This document shows positions 24,867 to 37,017 of a DNA stretch of 64,000 bases, one piece after another. The DNA is from Liopterus haemorrhoidalis (taxonomy: Eukaryota; Arthropoda; Insecta; Coleoptera; Dytiscidae). Under the pieces are notes generated by a model, which was not told where the DNA came from, did not search any database, and saw only the letters and a program-made list of their open reading frames with translations. Numbering within the stretch: the stretch's first letter is position 1; every line of letters begins with the position of its first letter. The stretch covers positions 44,444,239-44,508,238 of the forward strand of contig OZ020613.1 of assembly GCA_963971575.1 (NCBI GenBank), read 5' to 3'. A program made the position numbers and the translations under genes.

Positions 24867-25642
24867 CTAGCGGAATATCTTCCTGTAATCCAGATGAGAG
24901 TTGTTTGCCAGTTTCCGTTAACAAGTTCAAACATATTAATACACCAGAAACAGTAGAAACATGTTATAAGTGTGATGTATGTGAGAAAGCATTTGCACAA
25001 GCTGAAGATCTTGTTGTACATAAAAAAGTACATATTGGCAAAAAGCGATTCAAATGTGACCAGTGTAATAAAGCATTTGCACATTCATCAGATATCAAGA
25101 AACATAAGCGAATACATTCTGGAGAGAAACCATTCAAATGTGATCAGTGTAATAAAGCATTTTCAGATTCATCATCACGCATTAGACACAAACTAATACA
25201 TTCTGGTGAGAAGCCATACAAATGTGACCAGTGTAACAAATCTTATTCACACTTGCCAACTCTCACTATACACAAACGAACACATTCTGGAGAAAAACCA
25301 TTCAAATGTGATCAGTGTAATAAAGCATTTTCAGATCCATCATCACTCATTAGACACAAACGAATACATTCTGGTGAGAAGCCATACAAATGTGATGAGT
25401 GTAACAAATCTTATTCACACTTAACATCTCTCACTATACACAAACGAACACATTCTGGAGAAAAACCATTCAAATGTGATCAGTGTAATAAAGCATTTAC
25501 ATGTTTATCACATCTTATTCCTCACAAACTATTACATTCAGGGGAGAGACCATTCAAATGTGATAAGTGTGATAAAATATTTGCAAGTTTATCATATCTC
25601 ATTAGACACAAAAGATTACATTGTAAAGAGAAACTATTTTGA
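24867..25642 (+). CDS. ZFA exon 4: eight C2H2 zinc fingers
   Basis: The exon starts after TTTGTTTGCAG in phase 1 and ends at TGA 25640-25642. With exons 1-3 (124+132+129 nt) the coding length is exactly 386 codons without a stop, which supports the model. A short leader (SCNPDESCLPVSVNKFKHI) precedes eight fingers, all with C2H2 ligands: CDVC, CDQC, CDQC, CDQC, CDQC, CDEC, CDQC, CDKC. They are joined by HSGEKPF/Y linkers, typical of sequence-specific nuclear DNA binders. Finger 3 has Arg where the helix normally has a core Leu (SSSRIRH), which may weaken its fold. Compared with ZFB, the last codons changed so that the protein stops four residues earlier (KEKLF). Target genes are unknown. Confidence 0.85.
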
Positions 25643-25667
25643 TGTGATCAGTAATACTGTAGTTCTA

Positions 25668-25998
25668 CCATGGAGGTACAAGTAGAGGGGAGACGTTATA
25701 CCGTATCACAGTTTATATAGCAAAGTGAAGCACGTCGGTCATCGTTTGGTGGCAAACATACTGGTGTTTACATTACATTTCCCATTCATATTCTTTGTTT
25801 ATAAACAAGTTTTGAAGTTATTATTATTATTATTATTTTTAATAATGACAATGCTGAATTGTGCCGTATTAAATTTTAAAAGTCGTATGAGACAAAGGTA
25901 AATAAGTAAAGAAAAAATTAAAATAGATTTGGTGGCAAGTAGTTTCATATCTTATGCACAATGCCGTCTCCCCTCTGCTTGTACCTTCATTCCATAAA
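25668..25998. repeat. MITE-like inverted repeat in the 3' flank of ZFA
   Basis: GGTACAAGTAGAGGGGAGAC near 25674 is repeated as its complement GTCTCCCCTCTGCTTGTACC near 25967-25986, enclosing about 280 bp. ZFB has the same arrangement at 48167-48490. It starts about 25 bp after the stop, so it probably forms part of the 3' UTR. Confidence 0.6.
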
Positions 25999-26375
25999 AT
26001 GTATATCTTTATTATTATTGTTATTTATTTATTTACTTACATTAAATTGCCAAGTATTATTTAACATATAAACTGAGAATACAAAAATAAAAATAAAAAT
26101 AGAACAACATAGAAAGAATGATTTTCCTAACACGTACAGTTTTATGTTATGGCCAGGTATCATAAATCAATAAATACACTTATTAGTTATTTATCAATTA
26201 CGTTATTTCTTTTTATTAAGTTTATTCTGTAGTCTAATATTATGAAATGAAGAAAATGTACTGTTTGTGAACTATATTTTATCATATTTTAATTAACCAC
26301 GAACAATAAAAATAAAAACAAACGTCAAATTTAGGACTTTCTCTTATGGTTTGACGAGTCCTTCCGTAGCATCAA

Positions 26376-27989
26376 CTAGCAATAATCTCCCAACAATTTT
26401 GAATTCCATCTTCCATAGTAACGTTCCTCTAATCTTTTTATGTCCTGATGGAAACGTTCTCCTTGTTCGTCACTCACCATTCCAAGATTTGTGGGGGAAA
26501 AGTCGAAATGGGAATGCAAGAAATGTATTTTTAAAGACATTCGGCAACCTAGTATTTGAAATGTTTTTAGTTCATTTTCTGCTAAAGATTTAGCGATATC
26601 AGCCATGTGGTTACGCAAAAAGCTTTTGATTACATCTTTTAAAGATAACCATACTGCCAATTCTTCACTTTTGATGAGGTTTTGATCAAAAATATCGTCT
26701 TTCATTAGTTTTCTTATTTATGGGCCAATGAAGATGCCCTCTTTTAGTTTTGCATCACTGATTTTAGGGAACACACTTTTTATATATTTAAATCCATCAC
26801 CATTTTTATCTATTGCTTTTACAATTTTTTTCATTAGTCTAATTAAACTAACTTAATATGTAGCGGGGAAAGAATGACGTTTTGTGGATCAATGAGTGCA
26901 GAATATTTTACATCTGATTTTCCACACACATATTCACTTCTTTTCGGCCATTCTTTGATAATATAATGATTTTTTGTATCTCTGATATCCCATAAACAAA
27001 GTAAACAACAATATTTAGTAAAACCACCCTGCAAACCTAGTAATATGGCTACAACTTTCAAATCTGCACAAACTTTCCATTCATGTTCTTTGTATTTTAT
27101 TACATCTTAAATTAATTGTATGTTTTCGCAAGTCTCTTTTAAAATAACATAGTATGTAATAGGTATTGATGGGTAGTTTGAGCCATTATGAAGTAATATA
27201 GCTTTTAACTAGTCTTTGAATCATCAATAAAAAGTCTCCACTGATTTTTATTGTATGTAATTCCAACTTCTTCCATTAATCCACTATTATTACAAAAACA
27301 CAAAGTATCGGCTAGCTGTCTGTTTATTTTTCTTCGCAAGCTTATTTTCGTATTCGGTGCTAATAAACCCCATTCTTGCAATCTTAATCCAAGAATTTCT
27401 GCTTTTCTGATTGGTAAATCCAAATCTCTGATCAAATCGTTTAACTCATGTTGCTTAATCAAATGTGGCTGTTGACATGCTCTTGTAGTAGGTACATAAT
27501 CTAGGATTTCAGTATCTAATGTACGATTTTCATCACTACTACTGTGCGTGTCGAGTGTCTAGTGTGCTTGATGACGGAAATGGATAATTTTTACTGTGAC
27601 GGATTGGTTTTGATACGGATGCTACGTTTGGGTATTTTATTTTGCTTCTTAGTTTTTTTTAAAACTCTCTCGTTTTTGTTAAACAAAAATACCAATCATC
27701 ATAATGATTTACTGGCTCCCGCTAGATCACAGGTACTGCTGTACCTATGGATGCTACACACAGAGCAGGGTTTTACCATTGAACCATTTATTTAGGTTTA
27801 CGTAGCACGATATACAAATTTAGGAATCCAATATTTATTTTGAATCACTGGACGACCAAAATACTGCAAGTATGCCTGCTTTATTTTATCAGTTGGAGCT
27901 GTATCTTGACACTTAACCAGATATTGTCCGCAAACATAGTAAAATTTATTTGCCGAATTGAGGCACCTACAACGTCCAGTTTTTTCCAT
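26376..27989 (-). pseudogene. Broken copy of an arthropod repeat-protein family
   Basis: Pieces lie in order on the minus strand: a cysteine-containing N-terminus (27989-27798, CLNSANKFYYVCGQYLVK), a middle part (27462-27205, LNDLIRDLDLPIRKAEILG and NQWRLFIDDSKTS), then VVAILLGLQGGFTKYCCLLC with PQNVILSPLHIKL (27061-26843), and a C-terminus (26705-26376, SLKIHFLHSHFDF and VSDEQGERFHQDIKRLEERY). I recognise this as a protein found in many copies in arthropod genomes, usually 'uncharacterised' and probably transposon-borne. The pieces are in different frames, with unrelated sequence between the first two. Function unknown; transposase-like by inference. Confidence 0.65.
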
Positions 27990-28285
27990 ATTTGTTAAAT
28001 TAATTATATTTTATTATTTTGGTTTATTAATTTAAACACTTTCACAGGAAAATTGTTTAAAACATAAAAACTTATTATGAAAAATACACACAAATGCAGT
28101 CACTGATGGAGTAGAACTAAAAAATGTTAGCTTAGATACGCAAAAACCATTATATGATATTACTCAGTAACATGACGTGTTGACCTTGGTTATCACTTAA
28201 AAATAAACTAGTTTTGATGCCTGTAAAACAAAACAGACGATATTATTAATGTTAGAATAATCGGGTTACACAGTGTAATTAGAGA

Positions 28286-28317
28286 GACGTTTCGATTGGG
28301 TATCCAATCATCTTCAG
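28286..28317 (-). ncRNA. Hammerhead-like catalytic-strand motif
   Basis: On the minus strand: CTGAAGA, a T, a perfect six-pair hairpin GATTGG-ATAC-CCAATC, then GAAA and CGTC. This fits the CUGANGA-stem II-GAAA part of hammerhead ribozymes known in Penelope-like elements. Stem III and the cleavage triplet were not established, so activity is unproven. Confidence 0.45.
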
Positions 28318-28368
28318 TTTAAAACTGAAGTCAAGTTTTAAAAAATTTCACATTAAAATGCATCGTAT

Positions 28369-28420
28369 GAACAGGAATGGTTAATCATGATATTAAAGAT
28401 GATTAACCGTCCCTGTTTAT
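28369..28420. repeat. Imperfect palindrome
   Basis: AACAGGAATGGTTAATCAT and ATGATTAACCGTCCCTGTTT face each other around a 10-bp loop, giving an 18-pair hairpin with few mismatches. It may be a transposon end or a chance fold. Confidence 0.5.
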
Positions 28421-28589
28421 TTTCATATGATTGTATTATTATTAATATTTTTTGTAAGAGTGTTCGTATCAGAGTTGAAATAAATGTTATTATTATTATT
28501 ATTCAGTTCGTTAAACTTGTTACTTTATTGTTTAAAGCTGAGCGCTCACATACAGTTTTTAGTTGGGCTCTATTGAGACTACGCCGACA

Positions 28590-28895
28590 TGCAATTGAAC
28601 AGTTCGTTTGTCTATTGATTTTCTTTGTGTGGCCATGACTTCTATGCAAGATCAGAGCAGAACAATGAAGATAAAATGTTTCTACTGTCTTTAGTACCGT
28701 CATTTAATAGAATGAAAGTCTAAAAAAATAGATACAAAAATGAAATTCCTTCCCAAAATTAAGCGCATAACTCAACCAATACCTTTCTATTTCACTCAAA
28801 CTATCCGTAAGAACCTACCAGAATCCCATCGCTTTAGTCCAAATTATAAACTTACTACCTCGCAGCCTATACATCCTGCACCATCCCTTATATTC
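28590..28895 (+). pseudogene. BESS-motif protein remnant, copy A
   Basis: DNA-level match to 50790-51100, where the frame reads EDKTFLLSLVPSFDRMKESQ followed by TKMKFLPKIKRITQPIPFYF. FLLSLVPSFDRM is the signature of a BESS motif, usually C-terminal to a MADF domain. This copy has lost the frame within the BESS motif. It lies 22.2 kb from the second copy, the same spacing as the gene duplicates. Confidence 0.55.
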
Positions 28896-29621
28896 AAATC
28901 CAATCCTGTCACGTGGGTGGCTTGGTCAAAGACAACTCCTGGTTTTAATAATACAAATTTATTAATTATACAGTGGTACTGTAAGACCTCGAGCGGTGGG
29001 CACTTACCTCTCAGGCCCCAATTAAGCTGGGTTGGCTTACAGCTCCCTCATGGAACCTGGAAATTACGGGTTCGACCCGGACAGGAGAATGTGGGGGTTG
29101 TTTGAAATTAAGCAACCGTTATAAGTTTAACTTATAACTAGGTTTATTAAGCTAAAGATATACAAAACTTAAGTCTACGTCTGGTCTATGAAATTTAATC
29201 AAAAAACATTATGATCAAGGAATAGTTTGGAGGTCCGTTATGACGTCAATTTAGTAAATTAAACTTATAGTTTGAATATTTTTCATGCCCAATTAAAGAA
29301 AGTACATTTCTGAGGTGACACAGCTAATCCAAATATGTATCACAAAACACACAATTTAGTCACTCAATTTCTTAACAGAACAGAAAAGCACTTCACTTCT
29401 GGATATTCTAGGATGGATCGTAAAGTTCAAAAATCCCGAACGCGAATCTTACTAGCCCATTGAGGCTTTTAGGTACGACCATCCCCCATGGGGCGTTTGC
29501 AACGACCATCCTCCTCATGTCCCTTCATCTTCTTTTAAAAGCTTTTCCCCACCACATGTCATTCAACATATAGATGACATCATCTTATATCGTAGTCAGT
29601 GGCTACTCATTATAATTATGC
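28896..29621. other. No clear gene; possible tRNA-derived SINE inside
   Basis: Around 28984-29100 a segment ends ACGGGTTCGACCCGGACAGG, which contains a B-box-like core GGTTCGACCC, so it may be a different tRNA-derived SINE. The A box is not convincing. The rest is AT-rich with no signature. Confidence 0.3.
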
Positions 29622-29893
29622 AATAGACCATATTAGTGTGTCGTCACATACATGTGCTGCCATCTGAGAGCTGATTCCTTTTGAAGTTTAAAATACATGG
29701 GACATTACTTTTGTTACCTTAATTTTATAAATATTTTCAATTTTGGAGCATAAAATATGTATTTTTGATAAATATATACTAATATATACAGTCCAGATAC
29801 TTTATATTATAGAAAATTCAAATAAAAGGAATCCAACCGCGAGACGGCAGCACTGAATTCCAATTTGTGACGTAGTTACTAATATGGTCTATT
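29622..29893. mobile_element. MITE with ATAGACCATATTAGT ends
   Basis: Left AATAGACCATATTAGT... and right inverted AATAGACCATATTAGT... are identical over 16 bp, then diverge but retain CGTCACA, GCTGCC and ATTCCTTTT blocks in matching order, so the inverted ends are about 70 bp. Total length is 272 bp; no coding capacity. Confidence 0.7.
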
Positions 29894-30005
29894 ATCATTA
29901 GGGCATTCACATAATAGGGCGTCCTACTACAAGTAGGCCCCCGCTTCGCCGATACGCCACTGTTTTTTGGGACATTACTTCCAACAGGTCGCGAACCTTA
30001 CAGGT

Positions 30006-31180
30006 AATAGATGTGTTCGTTTGTGTTATCCAAACTGTTCTAAGTTGTCTAAATTCTAAAAAAGCGTTCGTTTGTTCTGAACTGTCCAAGTATTGTTCGT
30101 TTGTCGGTTCAGAACAGGTTCTAAGTTGTCTAAACTGTACTACGTCTAGAGGAAGTACAAGTTAGAATAAGTTAGTGACGTCACTCTTTAACTTTTTTTG
30201 ACTTTATTTTGTTTGTTTAAATAACCTAAAATACTAAAAAAAAATGTTGAAAAAAGCATTTTTGGTGAAATGTTTAACAGGTGAAGCCTTAATCGAGGAT
30301 GAATGTTGTATTTTTCTTGTGGTAAATATAATAATTACATTTATAATCAACTATAACCTATAAATTATGTATTTTATCGTTGATTGAAGAATCATATGTT
30401 CAGCAGAGATGGGCGTCTACGCGTAAATTTTTTACGTCTACGTGTAAATTTAATGTAGACAGCGTAGAGAAGTGTAGACTGTGTAGACACGTAGAATCTA
30501 GCGTAGAACAATGAAAAATAAGGTTATGTAACGTTTAAAAAAATAAAATACCGTCAGTTTTAAGCAGAAGAGGAAGTAAAGAACTCAACTTTAATATTTT
30601 TGACAGCTTCCTGATTAAAACAACTACCAACTTTTAATTTTAATTTTACTTTAGTAGTTCATACAGACAGAAACAAAGTAATTTATATTGTCTATAACAA
30701 CATACGATTTGTGAGATAACATTTTTGGAAACAATATATGTAATTAGAACTACATAAAATTGCAATAAACATAAACATTAAAGTAAACTACTTAAACTAT
30801 CACCATTCTATTATTTCAAATATTACATTTAAACGTACTGCGCATATACAGTTTACATTCTAGATTCGACACGTAAACAAAGGCATATTCTACTTGACAT
30901 GTTTACGCGTAAAATCTACATTAGTCTACATAATGTATTCTACGCGCCCATCACTGATGTTCATTCAACGATATTATAATGTTGACTATTTAATTTACTA
31001 ATATATTTTTTATAAAAAATAGTCTAATAAAAGTAAATAAAAATCAAAAGGTTAGGTTAAACTGCAATAACTTGTTCAAAGTACGTTCGTTTGTACCATC
31101 ATGTATTTCCTGTGAAATAATGTTCTGTGACGTCACGACCTTGTTTTAAGGACAAGTTAGAACAAGACAAACGAACAGAC
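30006..31180. mobile_element. DNA transposon/MITE with GTTCGTTTGT ends, split by a hAT element
   Basis: The left end near 30006 (AATAGATGTGTTCGTTTG) is matched in inverted form near 31180 (AATTAGGTCTGTTCGTTTG). Internal blocks TTCTAAGTTGTC and GACAAGTTAGAAC also face each other. A 553-bp hAT-type element is nested inside, leaving about 620 bp of host element. It abuts the left edge of the ZFB duplication unit. Confidence 0.5.
30404..30956. mobile_element. hAT-type element with 8-bp target duplication
   Basis: The ends CAGAGATGGGCGTCTACGCG and, inverted, CAGTGATGGGCGCGTAGAA are flanked by ATGTTCAG and ATGTTCAT. The interior repeats TCTACG/GTAGA motifs near both ends. No transposase is readable. 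Confidence 0.7.
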
Positions 31181-31356
31181 CTAATTATAGCCGCGAATAA
31201 ACCCTGTTTATGTTTTCTATGTTTATTAAAGAATTCTATAAAAATCAGCACGGAGAGATACATATTGAATTTAATTGAACGAGCTTGTTAGAAAAGAATA
31301 ACAACTATTTGGAAATTAGAAAAAAATGTTGAAAGTGTTTGGTTTCAAGTGTGAAT

Positions 31357-31480
31357 ATGGATGAAACGGGAGACAGTAATATTATTAAAAAAGAGATTGG
31401 TACTAAGACTGATTACGAAGTTAATGGTGAACATGAGAGGAGAAAGACTGGAATAGAGCACATGGTTGAATGGAAGAATG
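31357..31480 (+). CDS. ZFB exon 1 (start codon exon)
   Basis: Same 124-nt exon as in ZFA: MDETGDSNIIKKEIG with the IKKE motif, ending AATG|GTCAGT in phase 1. By hand count it differs from ZFA by five amino-acid-changing and one silent substitution. Together with its three downstream exons it gives 390 codons in frame. Confidence 0.75.
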
Positions 31481-31517
31481 GTCAGTAACCAACAGATTTA
31501 TAACTAATTACCCTTAA

Positions 31518-31832
31518 TTAGGGTGACTAGAAGTACTCTTTTTTAGAGTATTATACTCTTTTAAGTAATATCCTCTATACTCTTACTTATAAAAAAAAAA
31601 CCTAAATATACTCTTTTTTGCTCGTCACTTGTTTTTTTGTAGAGAATGAGGTCCTTTTTTTGTTTTTCTTATCAATTCTATTTTGGGAGTGTGGATCTTT
31701 TTGTTTTGCTCATCGATTCTATTTTGGGAGTGAGGACTTTTTTTTTGCTCATCACTTGTATTTTTGAAGTGAGAACCTTTTTTTTTTAGTATACTCTTTT
31801 TCTGTAAAAAAAATCTGGGCAGCCTACCCTTA
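31518..31832. repeat. TACTCTTTT-rich MITE in ZFB intron 1
   Basis: Sister of 9432-9718, somewhat longer through duplicated TATTTTGGGAGTG-like blocks. Same inverted ends. Confidence 0.5.
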
Positions 31833-32294
31833 ATACTATGGGCACCAACTATAATTATTTTAAAGTTACTGTACTCCTTTTAAAATCGTTCGGCAAATGT
31901 ACTCCTTTATCCTACCTTGTGTTGCTTTATGGTTTTAATGCCAATTTTAATTTATGTCTCGTGTGACGTGAATAAAATCACATTAGGTTATTCAACTGGA
32001 GGCTGGTGGTCTCGAATTGCAAAATTTGTTGCTGTACACCTTTATGACTTTCCAAATGGTAATCACAATATGTTTGGACATTTCCCATCTTCCCATTTCC
32101 CCAAGGTTCTGCTGGAGTTCCCAGCGTACTCCTTTTTCATCAAAAATAGTTAGTTACTTTATTAATACTTGACATTCATGTGTTGTTGTCACAGTTTATT
32201 TCAAGAATTTTGGAATTTTTGTAAGGTTCGAATATGTTAAAATATTTTTACAGTATGTATTTAACTAACATTTAACTAAGACCTGTTATTTTAG

Positions 32295-32426
32295 GAATAA
32301 AAGGTGACAATATAGACGACGTATACCACGAAAATACAAACATAGAGGAGATTTACATCAAATCTGAACCTTTGAATAAGTGGGAATATGAAGATGTATT
32401 GGAGAGTTCAGCTATCACAAAGACTG
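32295..32426 (+). CDS. ZFB exon 2, IKSEP cassette
   Basis: 132 nt between TTATTTTAG and G|GTTAGT, phase 1 at both ends. Encodes NIEEIYIKSEPLNKWEYED as in ZFA, with three replacement and two silent differences by hand count. The following intron is 5.1 kb and contains a SINE, a Penelope-like element and the (TG)n tract. Confidence 0.75.
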
Positions 32427-32969
32427 GTTAGTAGAGCTGCTTTATTTGAAACTTATGTTGTCATTGAATGTTTAAAGTATTTTTCTAGTGTACCTGTGGA
32501 ACTGTTCATCAATTACTTTGCATTATGCATCTTGACATATTTTATATAAGAGAAAGATTTTTATATTCAAATTATTAAATAAATGGAATTTACGCAGTGG
32601 AACGTTAATTAGGCGGTATTCTATACATTCTTCAGGAAACTAGAAGCTTGTGCTGCTTAGGATTTCATAAGCTTATCTAAAATATAGTAAAACTTTACTT
32701 AACAGCATGATCTTCAATATGTTTTTACAAAATTTTCCACCAGACGGCAGTTTTAACACTTCCTGCTTACTGATACTGTATTATATCAGTCTGGCCAATG
32801 GTGACATCGCCGCTATTAAGAGTCCAAATAAATATTAGTTTCAAATGGAAAAATTAGATAATATTTGCAGAAAGAGTAAATTTTTGGGAATATTATTTTT
32901 CACATACATTTACTGTTTCTGCATATGATACTTATGACTTGTCCACTGATATCATAAGCAATTCTTATG

Positions 32970-33048
32970 CCTCCAATCATTGGAGTCCAATGGCTTGGGA
33001 CCGAGACGCGTAATCTCGACGATGCGGGTTCGATTCCCGGTGAGGTTA
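32970..33048 (+). repeat. tRNA-like SINE head in ZFB intron 2
   Basis: Same element as 10851-10914, with a 14-bp extra block (ATTGGAGTCCAATGG-like) before the A box. B box GGGTTCGATTCC at 33026-33037. Its last ~50 bp, starting TCCCGGTGAGGTTAT, is repeated at 36539-36590 on the far side of the Penelope-like insertion. Confidence 0.55.
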
Positions 33049-33067
33049 TGTTTTACATCAATTTTCA

Positions 33068-33109
<42 letters not shown>

Positions 33110-33116
<7 letters not shown>

Positions 33117-36100
33117 GATAGTTGGGAAAAAAAGATATTGTGTCGATTGTAACCACAATTATTTCACATAAGGCCTATATGTCGTTAGCCATTCGCTAAC
33201 TTAAGGTCTACAAACAAACATTAAATGCAGTTAGTTATGTATACATAACCCCGGTTAATATGTTACTTACTGAAATACTTAAGTGAGACACATGGATGTA
33301 GAATAACTAATCGTTATGTAAAACGGAACCAAACGCAGATAAAGAAACTTCATAGATGAAAACTTTAGAAATTAAACATGTTTAATAACTTGTGATATTT
33401 AATGCATCTAAGTCACATTTAAGCAGTCGCCATTTTGTTCGTTTAGTAGGTGGCGGAAGTATGAAGTCAAATCAAAGTGTATAGGATAAGCATTTGACTA
33501 TTAAACGGAAATTAATAATACCGCAGGCGCAGAAGGTTGTAATTGTAAATTTAAAAGAAAAAGAGAAACAAGCGGGAAACTCGTAATACAAATAATTAAG
33601 AACACTTAGTAAGAATGGTTAATATAGACCTGGTAAATATGTGTAATATCTTCATGATCATCTCTAAACTCCATTAGGGACATGAGAATCTTTTATATTT
33701 TTAAAAGTAAGTAAAAAAGAATAAATAGAATGCAAATTCTCAGTGTCAGTTTTAAAATTTAGTGTATGCTCAGAATGATTAATATAGCATATTTCTTTAA
33801 AGAATCTACTCGAATCATGGGAAAAACGGTCCAGAACCTTAGGATTATCGAAATCTACCACATGTTTGGTACTATTAATATGAGCCCCCAAAGCGAATAA
33901 CAAAATTAATACACCGACAATTGGTTTATCAACTTGTCAAACACTGAAATTCCGTCTGATGTTTCCAGTTTTCTAAAACTAGGTAGTAAATTTTCGTTAC
34001 CATTAAGCCACAGAAACGTGGATGTTTTTAAAGTATTAGCTGAGATTGAGAATATTCTATCTCTTCATGACGATAACTTCAAAGAGGTAAAAAGAGCACA
34101 AATAACTCTTCTCGCTAATTACTTTAAGGGCACCCATGGGTCTGAGGAAAATAGTTTTAATGCCATTAGTAGACAATTTCACGTTGCTAGAAAATTTCTA
34201 AAAAATAACAATCATTTAATTCTTTTGAAAGCCGATAAAGGCAATGTTTCAGTTATCATAGATAAATCGGACTATAAACTTAAATTAGAAACCATTTTAA
34301 ATGATATTAACACATATGAAGTCTTAGATTCTGATCCTACCTCTTCCTTCCAGAACCAGAATAACAGGTTAGTTTCTACTCTTAAAAGAAAAAAATATAT
34401 TTCTAATGAGACATCCAGAAGTCTTAATGAACACAACGCCGTGATTCCAAGGGTCTTTGCTAATATTAAGATACACAAGAAGGATCTTCCTCTAAGACAC
34501 GTTATTGATGCCTCAGATGGTCCATTTAAAAAATTAACTCTCTTTATTACCAATATTCTGAAAAAATCATATAACAGTAACAACAAATACTATGTTAACA
34601 GTTCTTTTGATCTTATCGATGAGCTTAAGGGCACTAAAATCCATCTGACTACTCTTTGATCAGTCTTGATGTTGTTTCACTTTTCCCTAGCATTACTTGG
34701 GATTTAGTATTAAAAGAAATTAATTTAAGATGGAAAGATATCTCCAAAAATACACCCATTTCGAAAAAAAATTTCTTAGATATTTTACATAAAATTTATC
34801 ACTCTTCATATTTTGCCTTTGAAAACAAGGTCTACTTACAAAAGATAGGTTGCCCTATGGGTTCTAGTCTCTCCGCTATTCTAGCACAAATTACGATGGA
34901 TACTTTACTGGACACAATTTTGAAAAAAAAAAGATTTCCAGATTCCATTTTTAAAAAAGTATGTAGATGATTTGGTCTTAGCTGTCCCTAGAGACAAAAC
35001 GGACCAGGTTTTAGCTATATTTAATGAATATCATCCTAGCATACAATTTACCATAGAACTAGAGGATTCTGGAAGGAGAGGCGTGCCTTTTCTGGACACC
35101 TTTTTCTTTAGAGACCTTGATAACAATCTTAAATTTGATTGGTACATTAAAAAAACCTACTCAGGTAGATATTTGAATTTCTTTTCCTTTCATCCGCTTA
35201 AATATAAAATTGCTCTACTTAAGACCATGAAACATAGAGTCACCAAAATTTCGGACATTTCTCTTCTTTACAAAATTTAAAACGTCTTGCTGAAATTTTC
35301 ATACAAAACTCTTATGCGAAAAACTTGGTTTATAGAATCCTTTTCAATATAGATATAACACAAGACCTAGGTCCTGGGGGTTGGGAGGTGAGATCGGTAG
35401 ATCCGACTTCACATGTGGCAGAGCCTGTTAAGTACAGATCACTATCATATTTGGGACATATGTCCAACACCCTTAAAAAGGTACTTAAGTTGAAGAACGT
35501 AGTAGTTGCTGATAAACCGATATTAAAACTTTCTTCTCTTAATTCTACTTTAAAATTTAAATATAATGTTACCAGCACAAAGAAATGTATTTATAAATTA
35601 GAATGCCAATGTAACAAAATATACATTGGGAGCACGATACAGAAGCTTAGGAATCGTATTATACAACACCGCTCTGACACGGCGTTAATCCCAAGAAATG
35701 CGCTTAGGGGCTCATATTAATAGTACCAAACATGTGGTAGATTTCGATAATCCTAAGGTTCTGGACCGGTTTTCCCATGATCCGAGTAGATTCTTTAAAG
35801 AAATGTGCTACATTAATCATTATGAGCATACACTAAATTCTAAAACTGACACTGAGAATTTGCATCCTATTTATTCTTTTTTACTTACTTTTAAAAATAT
35901 AAAAGATTCTCATGTCCCTAATGGAGTTTAGAGATGATCATGAAGATATTACACATATTTACCAGGTCTATATTAACCATTCTTACTAAGTGTTCTCAAT
36001 TATTTGTATTACAAGTTTCCCGCTCGTTTCTCTATTTCTTTTAAATTTACAATTACAACCTTCTGCGCCTGCGGTATTATTAATTTCCGTTTAATAGTCA

Positions 36101-36490
36101 AATGCTTATCCTATACACTTTGATTTGACTTCATACTTCCGCCACCTACTAAACACACAAAATGGCGACTGCTTAAATGTGACTTAGATGCATTAAATAT
36201 CACAAGTTATTAAACATGTTTAATTTCTAAAGTTTTCATCTATGAAGTTTCTTTATCTGCGTTTGGTTCCGTTTTACATAACGATTAGTTATTCTACATC
36301 CATGTGTCTCACTTAAGTATTTCAGTAAGTAACATATTAACTGGGGTTATGTATACATAACTAACTGTATTTAATGTTTGTTTACAGACCTTGAATAAAG
36401 TTAGCGAATGGCTAACGAAATATAGGCCTTATATGAAATAAATGTGGTTACTATCGACACAATATCTTCTTTTCCCAACTATCCAAATAT
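33110..36490 (+). mobile_element. Penelope-like element with ~790-bp inverted terminal arms
   Basis: The central part reads as a Penelope-type reverse transcriptase: LLKADKGNVSVIIDKSDY and IPRVFANIKIHKKDLPLRHV (33934-34659), SLDVVSLFPSI and GCPMGSSLSAILAQ (34656-34970), the catalytic YVDD at 34960-34971, and GRRGVPFLDTFFFRD (34972-35280). A GIY-YIG nuclease follows at about 35580-35930 (CIYKLECQCNKIYIGST, LRNRIIQHRSD). At least four frame breaks (near 34655, 34965, 35280, 35710) make it inactive. Left arm 33110-33898 is the reverse complement of right arm 35698-36490, so the end of the nuclease gene is also present inverted at the 5' end (minus-strand frame 33903-33664). Inverted or duplicated terminal segments are known for Penelope-like copies. 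Confidence 0.85.
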
Positions 36491-36577
36491 ATATACGTGT
36501 TTCAACGAGAAGAAAGAAATTCTCCGTTTATATATATATCCCGGTGAGGTTATATTTTACATCAATTTTCATAATTA

Positions 36578-37017
<440 letters not shown>

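Larger units (their letters stand above)
9112..26120 (+). repeat. Tandem duplication unit, copy A (ZFA)
   Basis: The unit begins at CGCGAATAAACCCTG (9116) and ends after the AAATAAAAATAAAAATAGAAC tract near 26120. Exons, introns and the 3' flank are closely matched by 31190-48610, apart from copy-specific insertions. The two starts are 22.1 kb apart and the last exons 22.5 kb apart. Confidence 0.85.

Noticed and set aside
24972..25685. Series of second-frame ORFs across the finger exons (also 47469-48182, 58044-58880)
   Set aside because: The 84-bp finger unit is a multiple of three, so every frame stays open over repeats; these are shadows with no independent start context.
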